NCBI GenBank assembly: GCA_905221605.1
Contig: CAJNDS010002540.1
Location: 26,001-90,000 of the forward strand
Length of the DNA: 64,000 nt
Reading direction: 5' to 3'
Source of the DNA: Symbiodinium natans
Taxonomy: Eukaryota > Sar > Dinophyceae > Suessiales > Symbiodiniaceae
Numbering within the stretch: position 1 is the stretch's first letter; each line of letters opens with the position of its first letter. The notes under the pieces were generated by a model, which was given only the letters and a program-made list of their open reading frames with translations, was not told the origin of the DNA and made no database searches. Below are positions 22,401 through 34,400 of the stretch, piece after piece. A program made the translations under genes and the position numbers.

Positions 22401-25400
22401 GCAGTAGTCGTAGAGCTTGCTGTCGGTGGCCAGGCTGTAGGAAATCCCAGCCAGCTTCCGGCCCAAGGTTAGCGCCGGTGATGTGCCCACGAGTTCTGGC
22501 ACACCGCCCGACCGAGTCGTTAAAGCCCACTGCGTCCGTGCACAGCGGAGGGATCTCCATGACAAAGGCATCGTGGATCGCCTTGCGGTACTGCATGGCC
22601 ACCTCAGTTAGCATAGCCTGACGCACCTGACGAGGGGAGCAAGATATCAGCATCTGGTCTCGGCGGTGCTTGTCCCACGCTTGTCGAATGAGCTGGCGCT
22701 GCCCGGCTTTCAAAGGTCGTCCCGGTTCACCTCGAGGCATCCTAGCTGGCTGAGGCGAGGGTCCGAGGCCGGTTGCGGGGCCAGCTCCCACTCGTTGTTC
22801 ATCATGTCCTCGTCGCGGTTCTGGCTCGCGTTCATCTGCATGATGTGGTGCATGACCTGGTTGAGCATGGCCTCGTGGCGGTGTCCCAGCTCCTGGAAAC
22901 GCTGCTCCATGGCCTGGGTCAGGTGATTGTTCAGCATGGCAACAGTCATGGCATCGTTGAGTGGGCTGCTTGTCGAGGTAGCGGCCGCGGTTGCTGTCCC
23001 GGATGGCCCAGGTGACATAGTCCCTGACGATGCGTTCGTCGAGGGTCGTGCCGAAGGTCCCGCCAACGCCAGCTCGGAGTGCTCGCCGGAGTCGATGGAA
23101 GAGGTCGCCGGCAAAGGAACCTTTGCACAAAGATCGGCCACCAGCGGTCGCAGTTTGTCTCTGATGGTCTTCACCGTGTCCTTGTCGGCCACCTCGGTGT
23201 GCAAGAGGGCTGCGAGCTTCAACAAGTCGGCCTTGAGCGTGGGTATCCCCCCTTTTGGCCCAAGCAGCGTACGGGCTGCCCGGAGTCGATCTGTCTCGCG
23301 CGCCAATGCTGCTGCTTCCTCCTTGATGGCTGCATTCTTGATGCGGTTCATCCGGCCTGGCTGCCAGCGCGCAGCCAGCATCCCACTCAGCACCGGATCC
23401 TCCAGGAACGCAAACTTCAAGCCGACGCGGCTGCGAAACCACGTCAAAGAAGCCAAGGTCCCCTGACTGAACACTCCTCGGCCCAGCCACTTCCGAGGGT
23501 AGCATCCATTGGCCACCATGCCATCGACCTGCAGCCGCCATTGCTCCACCGAGGACACAGAGGGATAGGGAAATGGCAACCAGCGCAGCTCGGGATGCTT
23601 GACGCACCATAGTCGTAGACCTTCTCGGCTCCAATCGAATCTTGCCACCGCTCGCAACATCATCCTCCGCCGCCTGACGCCGACCAAGTCGTCGGGATCC
23701 AGGTCGCGAGGTTCCACACGAGCTGTTCTCAAGGGAGCCACCGAAGGCCTCGGAGCCGCCATTGCCCACCGTGGGGCCAAAGGCCGTGGTGCAAGTCGAG
23801 GGCTGTGGCTGCTCAGCAAAAGTCATCTCGCAGTTTTGGGCCGAAGCGCAAAGAACAGCATGAAAAGCCAATCTCCCAAGCTCAAGGGTTGCTTCGGTCA
23901 TGTTGTGGCTGTGGGGTGCATCTTCGGAATCTCTTCTGGGGTTCATGTGCAACAAGTGAGCAGCCCACTCAGCGCAACCAATGCAACACTCGAGGACACC
24001 GTCGGCTCCCAGTTTTCTCCAACGACCTTGGGTCACGGCCGGCCACTGCTCAGGGATCAAGGCGAGAGAGAGATGTCCAGCGGCCAACCTTTCCAAGGCC
24101 ACGGGCGGCCGGTTGGCAAACAACTTGCACGTCAAAGTTCTTTGGCTAAAGTCCAGCACGCCGCCGAGGCCATCCAAAAGATCTCGACCGAGAAGTAAGC
24201 CTAGGGAAGAAACAGGCACACATGAGATCCATATCCCAACCAAGTGCCCGGAGATCACTGCTGGCACCCGGTAGCGCGTCATGCTCGGAAGGGTGCCGCC
24301 GTTGCCGAACTTAAAGTTCTCTTGCTCCTCAACGGTCTTGACCAGGGCCTGGATCTCGGGCGGGGCCTTCTGCAACTCAAGCAAATAGCCTTGAATCCAA
24401 TCTTCACCGGCACAAGTTCTATTGCACGCCGAGTCCAAAGCACCAACCAGCGCCTTGTCCTTTGCCAGCGCGCTCGTAACCAAAGCTTCGGAAGTCTGCC
24501 CAGAACTGCCAGCCCGCAATGCCGCCGAGAGGGACATGGCCATGAGGACTTCATTCTCGCCAGTGTTCAAGGTCTCAACCTCCGCCACGGTATGGTTGGC
24601 ATCTCCGCAAGCCTCAGCAATGCGCACCTGCTTTGCCGGCGCGGCCTTGCCCTTGGCCCGGCCCAAACCAGCCCCAGGCTTGGTACATTCTGGATCGCCG
24701 CTCCAATGGCCTGGGAGACCACAGTCGAAACAAAGATGCTTGCCAGACGCCTTCTTGGCGGCTATCGCTGCTTTGCCCCGGCCTTTGCCTCCACTGGCTG
24801 CCGCTGAGGCATTCAACGCAGGGCCCTTGTAGCCCCTATCTTTGCGAACCTCAGCCAGCTTCACGCGTGCCTCCCTCATACTCACCAAAGCCTCCGCCGA
24901 CGCCTCGATCTCCGTCTCCAAGGCCTCGGTGAACGCAGGGTCGATGCCCTCCTCCTCAGCCTGCGCTATCTCCTGGGCCAAGCACTGCACCTCTGTCTGC
25001 AGCACCTCTTCCAAGGAGATGCCCTCGCCAGCCTGGTCCGACGCCGCAGCCTCGTCCTCTGTCTGGTCCACGGCCGTCTCATCAAGGGTTTCGGGCTCCT
25101 CCGTCTCGGTCGCATGCACCTGTCTCGGGGGTCCCCTCCGCGAGCCAGCCAAGGAACTTGCAGTAGAGAAAGTCGAGGGACGCCGCGAAGAAGTATTCGA
25201 GGAGGTTGCAGCAGTAGATGGGGTTGCCGAAGGCGCCGATGCAAACATTCTCCTGATACTTAATTTCCCACTGCCCTTCTCAAGCTTCCGGTAAAGCGGG
25301 TCTTGCAGATGAAGGTCACGGAAAAGTCGAAGGCACTCGGACTCAATAGTCCCATATGCCTCGGCACCCTGAAGGGCAGTGTCCAACAGCTGTCGTCGAA

Positions 25401-28400
25401 GAGCATCCAGGCCGAGCTTCTCCTTGAAGAACCAGCCCACCTCCGTGTCGGGGAGCTTGACACCTTCTGATCTCATATCACTGACAACCGTCCTGAACCG
25501 AGTGGCGTAGTCAGCAACTCGTTCTCCAGGACGTCGCGCCAGGTGCAAGTAGAACTGGGTCCTCAGCTCCCCTCGCCGGTCCAAAACAGACTGGCCGTTC
25601 AGGCCTTCCAAGGCAGCCATAAGCTTATTAAGTCCGGCCAAGAGGTCCTCTTCGACGATCGTGACATCCTCGCCGGTCTCAGGGTCTTTCGCCTTGACCG
25701 CCTTCTGGTACTCCAGCTCGTCGGGGCTGAACTCTTCTCCTCGCTGGCGAACAGTTCCGCTTTGTCTCATCAGGAATCGGGCTGCTAAGTTGAACTTTCT
25801 CGTGCCTTCCAAGTCCAGCGAGGAAGTCCACCAGCCCATCTCGCGCTTGAAGGCGCGCCAAGTCAGCGGCGAGCCATCCCAGACGGGACACTTGCTCCAC
25901 ACTCCACCATAGTCACCTCCCAGATCGGCCATCACGGCGCCGAGGAAGTGAATTCGCTGGCCCACAAAGTTCCGGGCCGCCGTGCAAAGTGACACAAAGA
26001 CCAAGTCCCCCAGCCAGGCAAGGCTTGCCCTCCAGCTGAGCTTCCAGCCGTCAGGTAGCCGATGATCGGTTAAGGGAAGACGAGGTCACTCGGGTTGAAC
26101 ACGAAGCGAAGCCAAATGCGCAGCAGCAGCGAAGCTAGGCCCATGCACACGCCCCGGCACTTTCACCACTCAGGCTCCGGTGCCACTGAAGAAGGTAGCC
26201 TATGAACCCACAGCAAAGCAGGGCCCACGCGGCCTACGCTCCTTTTCCTTCCCGCAAGCCAACGGCTGAAGGCCTAAGCCAAAAGGTGATGGCGGAGAAG
26301 AGCTCAGCCATGCCATCGATGCCTGATGCAGGTTTCTACAAATGTGCTTCCTTCCTATTCGTAGTAATTAGTAAGCCCTCACCGGCGAAACAAGCCTCGG
26401 TTTAGAGGGATCTCGAGTTACAAGGAAGGAAAGCCGGGACTGAAGCAGCCCGCGGCCGGCCGCAACGGAGGCAGCATTGCCAGGGCTCGAACCGAGCTCG
26501 GTTCGACGACATATAGGCCGGCATGAGAGCAGCTTCTGCCATAGCCTTGTGGATTCCTTCTGACGTACGAGCCTCCCAGAAATTCTCACGAGGACGTCCA
26601 TCGCCCTTGCCACTTGAGGGTGTCGGCATTATGGTATGCGGGTCACGGGAGCGAGGCCCCGTCCAAAAAGGAGCGAGTGGACCCCCCATAGATTGGTTGT
26701 GGCCGAAAGTGCTCAGCTCTCTTCACCAGAAGGTGTATTGCTTCCCTTGTGAGGTCCGTGCCATTGGGCCATTGGGATACCGGAAGGCGGGAAGTTCTGC
26801 ATCACTGCCTGGCTAGGGCAACCTTCGCCTCGCGCGAAACAGTTGTCGCTGTGACCACTGGATCCCAGGCTCCTCTTTGTGGCCGCGAAAGCGATCAAGG
26901 CCGATAGACGAGCGCTTCGAAGTCGGAGACGATTTTTGAGGCGGTTCACTTGAGCCGCGGAGTCTTGACTTAGCCCGTTTCAGGGCCTCCCCAGCAAGCT
27001 TTGGGTTTTTAAGTCTCCGAGACAGCCCCTGCACCGGTATCGTGGCGTGGTTTTTATATTTTTCCGGAACAGTTTGATCGAGGCCCAAGACTCCCGAAAC
27101 ACTTACCTCGCAAATTCTGGGAGCCTGGGACGCATGGTCAAAATCTCGCCTCAAAACCTCCTGGAACAGTTGGGATGGCCAACGTTGGGACGAGAGGACG
27201 ATGTGGAGGTTTACTCAGCAACTGCGTCCGGAATAGTTGGGGCGGATTGGCTGGGGGGCAGCTGCGACGAGTGCAGTGAGCCCTGCCGTGTCCGTTTTTT
27301 TCGGGTAGCTACGGGTAGCACATATATGACAACACACATCCCTGATGTGACATCGCATCAGAAAGGTATGTCACGGTATGTCTGAACAAAAACATGGCTG
27401 CTGAAGCCAAGGGAACTCGCGAGGCGGCAGCTGCTCCCATCGAACTGATAAGCTGCCAAGATGGCGTCGAAGCTTGGCTCTTCGTCGCAGGTGGAGGCCG
27501 TCACCACCCGATACGCGCTGCCATCGTTGCAGTACTTGAAGAGCTCCTGCCCGGGGCTTTGGGAGGGTTGGGTTCAGGGGATGGTTTAGGCTGTTTAGGG
27601 GCCCAATGCGCGTAGGTGAGATCCCACAAAAATCACTGAGGTGCCGTGAACCTTGAGCTGACTCTCACGCGAGACTCTGTTTTACTTCGTTTTACGTCTG
27701 TGTGGCATGAGGCGTGAGCCTAGCCCTTGAGCCAAAGAGCGTGAAGAATCATGCATGCACTGCGCGACTGGAAGGAGACCCCGCGGAGTTTGTCCAAAGG
27801 TGGGGAGCAACGGGCCCTCAATTTCTGGATGTTAACAATGCGTTGGGACAAATCTGTCAAGATGCAGTCTCAAAGGCCCCTCCCCCCCCCCCCCTTCCCC
27901 CCTTTGCCTGGGACTCGTTGAAGAGGAAGGCGCAGCCCGGGAAGATTGTTTCATTGGAGGCCGCGCGGGAGCGCATGTTGCTGATGGTCAAGGTGCAGGG
28001 AACCTGGGGCTCCTGGCACACCTCAGCAGCTCTTAGACTCTTGAACACTACCGAGACCCTAAGCCTAAAGCCGCTGTTGTCTACGCTTCTCATATGGATT
28101 ATCTGGTGCGAAACCCTGAAACACAGGATGTGCATAGGAACAAACTTGTCAATGGACTATGTTTCTTCTTTTCCCTCCCGCCTAGCTGGGCTGATCTCTG
28201 AGTCCGCCGGGCTGGTTCTGTACTATCCATGGTGGTTGTGTGCATCTGCTACAGATTTCATGAGCCCCTGGGATTCTGTTTTGGGGCTACGGGCTTAAGA
28301 CCTCAACCCCAAACCCCATACAGTAGGAGGCTGGGGCTTGATCTTCAGATAGCACCCTGCGCTGCGTCCATGGCGCCGGCCCCGTCAACTCCACACCAGG

Positions 28401-31345
28401 CTCGCACGGCCCGGGCGGCGGTGTCGTGATCGGGGGGTCCAACGGGGGCGGCACGATACCTTACTTTTTTCTCAATACAAGTCGAGTGAAGTCGAGTTTT
28501 TTGCAGACTTTTGCAGAACCCCGAGACACTGGACAACTGTAAGCTCATAATTTGGAGAGGCAAGATGCTCGCCACTACCTCGTCCAGCTCTTCACCATTG
28601 GCTACCAGGCTCTGATTCTGCACTTCTTGCGAGGCCAACACCTTGTGCCCCCGACATGCCCTCCCCCCCCCCCCCCCCCAATTTCAGTTCTCGATTATAC
28701 GTAGGTATGGTGTGATAGACCGACAAAGACAGGCAGGGACACGTCTAAGAAGTTTAAGAATTGATGCACACATCATGCAACTTCACCTTGTTCTCTTGCT
28801 CCTCGAGAAAGGTTTGGTTCTCCATGACCAGCAAGTGCTGCTGCTCGAGATCCTTGGGAAGGGAGCGGGAATCAGCAACCATGCGGCCCTGCCGTTCCAA
28901 GCGACAATACAAGCCAATCCCAATTGGACTCTAACCTAGAATCCGACACCCATGGCGGAGGCGGGGTTGTCGGCGGAGCTGTGGTGGTAAACGGCGGAAC
29001 GGGCGGAACTGTGGTCACCGGGCCATAGGGCTGGTAGCCATAGGGACCATAGTACTTCCCGTACGCCCCGTACCTGCCATAGCCGTACCGCCCAGGTCGC
29101 TTCGAGCGGTCCGAGCTCGACTGGAGCATCTGGCTGTTCCTGCTCTGCGCCAAGCCCTCCGGGATGCAATGCAAACGCCTCCATCGCGCCCATGACCTGT
29201 GCATCGTCAAGTGTCTTTTTTCTTAACAAAAGAGACGTGTTGAGGTGTTTTGCAACAACCGCGAAGCTTAAAGTCCGCAGCTGAGCGGCTCCTGGGCGGT
29301 GCCCTCTGCGGACACGGCCTCGGCCGCAGTTGACAGCCTCTCTGCGGAGTCGAAGATCTCCTGGCTCGAAGGTGCCGCCTCGAACCTGCGCCGGTCCCCC
29401 CCCCCTCCCCCTGCCCCTCCCCCTGCCCTCGTGCCCCTCCCTCTCAGCTCTCAGGCGAGCTCCTGCCTCTGCCAGAGCAGCGCCATCTCAGTGAAGAGCG
29501 TGTCGAGCTGGCGCACGGTCTGCCCGAAGAGGCCCTCGCGCACCGCCTCGACGGCAGCCTTCATGAAGGCGGTCTCGTTGCAAAGATCGCCAGTCGCCGA
29601 GGTCGCCTCAGCGGAGTCGTGGGTGGCGAGCTCCTGCAACATCCCCGTGTCCGCGACCTGGGCGGCCATGAGTCCGATGGCTGCGTTGGCCGCGGCCCAG
29701 GCCTCCCTCAGGGTGCGCTGCTCGCTTTCGTGGGCGCGGCCGCTGGAGGCGTAGGCGGCCTTCAGCTCCGCAAAGCCGGCGCCGCATTGGGTGTATGTGT
29801 CCAGCAAACCGACAGCATGCTGCACAGACCTGGCAGAAGGCTGGCCCTCTCCCTTCTTCGGCTTGTTGTGCTGTGGGAGGGGGGGCCAACGGTTGGGGAG
29901 GTGCCTTTTCCGGCGCGCGTTGCAGTTTCAGGGACTTGACAGTTTTTTGTTTGGCGACAAGGGTGGGGGACCTCGAAGACCCCTTGCACTAAACCGGTGC
30001 ATCAGTATGTCCCACCCAGTTGGTGTGAAACCGGCTGTTGAGGCAGGCCAATCCCCCCCTGCACCAAGGCACTCCATCCTCTCTCTCTTGTCGTATTTCT
30101 TCCCTATCTCTCCGTCACTCTCTTCCCCTCTCCCTTCATCCCTTCCTTCCTCCCTTCGTTCCGGCCACACTTCTGACCACTCCCCCGAGTGGCCGCCCCG
30201 AGGGATCCGGATCCAGGGAGCCGGAGAACGTGCAACTCTCTGGGCAGCCTGTCCAAGCTCTATTCCCGGACTATTCCCTCATGGCACAGCCACAACAACC
30301 AAAACAATGAGGATGGATGCCAAACTGCAGGACAGAATGCAGAGGCCGAGCTGAAGGTTTGGGACTTAGGCAGAAGACGTGAAACACACAAAAATGTCGC
30401 AACAAGTGCTTACGCGAGCAGCTCACGCGCTTCGAGGTTTTGCTTCCGCCACAGTCTCTCACCGGAAGCCCCCTTACTTGTTTTCTTAATGAAGGGCTTT
30501 GATCTCTGCTCAGGTTGAGGATATAGTCATTCTGTAGGATCCCCCTATTGGGAGACGCAGTTAGGTTCCTCCATGAGGGTAGAGGGAATTGGGAAGCGCA
30601 TGTCTCGCTCTGCTTCCCCACGTTCTGGCTGTAATATTTTTCTCGCCGGTCGCCCACCACTGCTTTTGTCTGCTTCGTCCTCGGTTCCAGAGTTGTCCAG
30701 TTCTCCCCTTCCTCCTTCGGCTTTTGTTTTGACGAGGTCTCTCCGGACTCAAGGCTCTTGGCTCTGGGTTTCTGGCTTTGCATGGCGATCTCCTCCTCGC
30801 ACCGTCTTCCATCGTTTCTGTTGTTCTCGGCCATTGCATGGGTGGATTGCCGCCTCCTTGGGCGGGTGTCCCCGTATCCCCCCGAGGTTGATGGTGATCT
30901 TGCTGTTCTGCGCCTCCTGGTGGCTTGCCGTGCCCACGACGGTTGTGGTGGCCGGTCGGAGCGTATCCATCTTGGCTCTCCCTCGCCTTTCCACAACATT
31001 CCACAACCGAGTTTCTGCTTCTTCCTTCTTCTTCGCAGCGTCCTCCTCGCCCTCGGTTCCCACGTGTACCCTGTCTTGTGTTCCCTACATGTCCACCGCT
31101 CGTGGCGGGGGCAGTCCAAGCAAAGCCTGGGGCATTCTGGGGCGATGCAAACGGAGAAGGAGGATCCCGAAACTGACAGTGGATGTCTGAAGTGCAGAGA
31201 CCTCGGAGGCTTGAAAGAGCGCGGAGACTCAAGGTTCCCTCCCGAGACTTGAATTCTTCTTCTACGCAGCTAGGAGGCCCCCTCGATTCTCTCTCTTCCT
31301 CTCTTTCTTTCTTTCTGTTTTTCTTTCTTTCTTTCTCTCTTCCTC

Positions 31346-31422
<77 letters not shown>

Positions 31423-34400
31423 GAGGGCACAGGGGCCTCGCGCAGCCCGTGCGCCCCTGTGTTTTCTTAGCGGCTGCAAGGAGACCCAAAGGTCAAAGGG
31501 GAGATGTCATTGCTTGACCCCTGCCTGCGTTGTCTCCCGGTCCTCTTTGCGGGCGCTCTCTCTTTTCTTTGTATTTGTCTTCCTTGCTTTTCTTTCTTCT
31601 TTCGCACGGGAGAGACCTCCTGTGCCAAGGCGTGCCCCGATTTCCGCGTCCTCAGGAACCTGTACATCGAGAGAGATCTTAGCCCTGCCAGACTGCCGCC
31701 CACACTCCTCTCATCTCCTCTCTCTCCTAACATCCGAAGACCAACCCTTTGACCACCCTCAAATCGACCCGAATGAAAAACGTCTTCGGAACCTTAAAAC
31801 TCTGTGCTCTCTCTCTTCCTTCCTCTCTCTCTCTCTCTCTTCTCTCTCTCTCGCTCGCTCGCAGTGATCACAGTGATCACCCCGCTGCGGCAGTGCGCCT
31901 CAGGTACCCGTCGTAGGCGTCTAGGTACCGGTCCAGCTCTCTGCGCACATCCCACCACGAGGCGTCCAGCGCCCTCAGCGTCGCTGTGAAGGACAGCTCT
32001 CGGACCTCGTCCTGCCACACGGCGTTGGCAACATGAAGCCACAAGTCGCACAACCGGAGTCCTGCAAGCCCTTGAAGAGTGCCGACTGCCGCTGCCTCAA
32101 GGCGACGCACGGTCTTTCCATTTAAACTAGGCGGCAAGCTTCAGATGCAGCCAGAATTCGCAGCAGAACAGGTTGCCTTCCTATTGTTAGTGCTGCTAAG
32201 GCTATGCATAGGCTTTGCCACTCCGCCCACTCCTGGCCTGCTCTTCGAGGCAGCCCCATGATAGATCCCCAGCGTGTGTGCCTTTGCACGCAGGACCTGA
32301 TTCATGGTCGCCACGAATTCCGTCGTCCTCCGCTGTGCGGCCGCTGTGCCGGAAGATTGAATGAGGGCGGATGACGCCAGCGTTGCCTTCAACGTGGCCG
32401 TCTCCTCAACGAGTTTCGTGGTGATCGCGGTCACGTTGCCATCCCCCTGTCACAAAAGCTTTCTTCGACGTACCGCAGGAAATTACGATTCACGTCTAAG
32501 ATGATTCCCCGCACAATTGCTCGGTTTATATCCGCACACGCTTCAACTCTGGCCTCTAAGTCGAAGCCGAGAAGAGCCCAAAACCAACGCTTAAGGGTCC
32601 GCCTTCTTTCCTGGTAGAAGCCCCCCTTTCAGTGCAAACGCATGTCCGCAAGTGTGTCACTGTGTGCTCCCCGGAAAAGGCTGCGCTTTCAAATCGCTTG
32701 AAAAAAAGGAAGAGCGCCTTCGCAGAATTCGCATGGAGGGCGGATCGGAAGGTTTGGAGAGCGCGCTGGGAGGCGATCTGGGCCACAGGGTGCAGCGGTG
32801 GGTTTCGCTGGAGCAGCTGAACCATCTCCCGGACGTCCCTGGCCAGGCCAGCACGTACCTCTCGGAAGCCTGAGGCCTCCAAGAGGCTGGCAGACTGCGA
32901 GCCGTCCTCGAAGTAGAACTGGAAGAGGTTGCGCCTCGGACTTCTCCCATCTTCAATCCCACTTCTGCTGAGAGCTGCCCATAGCTGCCCGATTCAGAGT
33001 GAAAGTTATCACTAGCGGCACTAGCGGCCAAGAGACATCTCGCGCTGCAGAACCACGAAACTCTCCTCAAGGCTTGCGAGGATCGCCGCGTCGCCCTGCT
33101 TCACAGTATCACGGATGCAGTGCAAATCGCAGAAGATCCGCGCCAGGCCATGCCTTGGTTCACGGGTTTCAGCTCTGACGAGCAATTCTCTTCTCATTCC
33201 ATATTGGGAATCTTGTGGCCGAGCAACTCTTTCGTTGAGGCTTTTTTTTTGAAGCGTGGGGCGGGGGGGGGGGGGGGCTTGGTGTAAACAGAAGTATTGC
33301 AAACAGAGCCCTGCCGTTGGTACTCGTCGTTGTGGTCTTCATGCTACACTTGGTATGATTGGTGCTATAGTGGATATTGCCAGTCTTCTTGTCCTTGTAG
33401 GACCTCAACAGCAGGTCTCTTGCCGTGGGGGCACTGCAGGGAGTTGCAGTCCTCGTAGTCGGCCGTCGCGAACCGGCTCTCCCTTGACCAAAGCCTCACG
33501 GCATTGTTCAGCGTGCCGACGAGGCGCGATGCCTGGTTGGATGACGGGCCTGGACCCTCCCCCCTCGATTCTTTACAGCCTCGTAACGATCTACAGAGAA
33601 GCCTGTTTGCCGCGGAAGCCTGAGTTTTTGATGGTCAATGCTTGAGGCTCACAATCCCTCAGCTTGGACTTCCACAGGTCTTCCTACACAACGATGCGAC
33701 CCACACGGTGCATCGCGGTCTCCTTGGCAACGTTGGAGGCGATCTTGCCAGTCTTGATGGTTTTTCCCGGGCCAAGAAAACCCACCTAAGTTGTGACACC
33801 AGTAGCATGAAGCAACTCTGGATAGCTCATAGAGCTGAAGAAATAGGGCATCTCGGGCTTTGGGCAAATCTCAGCGGACCCTCCAGCTCGGATGCTGAAA
33901 AACAAACCCCAACCAGCCGTAAACATCCCCCATCTCCACCCCATATGCAACCCCCCTTCTTTGAAGCTTCGACAAGACCCTTGCGCAACATGAAAAATTC
34001 GCCCCCCCCCCCCCCCCCCCCCCCCCCCAACCCAACCCCGGCCTTGACTTCAGGGAGCGCAATCAAGATCGCCTCGGCCTCCTCAATCAAGTCGAGTTGT
34101 GACTGCGTCCTCAGCTCAGGCAGTTGGAGAATTCGGGGGGCAGCGGTGACCTTGCGGGACGTTGAGGGTTCAGGCGGTGCCCTGAGCTAAGTGGCCTTGC
34201 GCTTGAGGGCCTTTTGCCTTTTGGCTCCCTTGTTCCGACAGCTGTGCTGCACATCCTGGAAACATGTTTGCAACCCTTGCGCAGGAGCTCTTGACACTGC
34301 TACACGTAACTTCTAACTTCTAACTCTCTCCACCAAGCGCCTGGCTAACCCTGTGAGTGGTTGCTCGTGAGAAGCGAACATTTGTGGGATAGTATGTGAC

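Larger units (their letters stand above)
17397..26340 (-). mobile_element. Full-length copia-type (Ty1/copia) LTR retrotransposon
   Basis: An 8944-bp element, minus orientation, bounded by two 154-bp LTRs with TG...CA ends and one mismatch. It is flanked by a 5-bp target-site duplication, AATGT. Internal order: primer-binding-type TGG site, gag with a CCHC knuckle, aspartic protease, an extra central region, integrase, reverse transcriptase, RNase H, purine-rich tract. Integrase before reverse transcriptase defines the copia order. Near-identical LTRs indicate recent insertion, but the coding region changes frame about six times and has an in-frame TAG. It sits in an intron of copy A and is absent from the matching intron of copy B. 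Confidence 0.95.

Noticed and set aside
22710-23750. The gag frame through this interval as coding
   Set aside because: It is Gly/His/Gln-rich and featureless, while the offset frame is protein-like; treated as a shadow kept open by composition.
30573-31252. Plus-strand frames in the copy A intron
   Set aside because: Antisense to a better minus-strand frame, and rich in residues expected from CT-rich DNA.
31262-31489. Lys/Glu/Arg repeat frames over the CTTT microsatellite
   Set aside because: Low-complexity translation of a simple repeat in an intron; no exon features.
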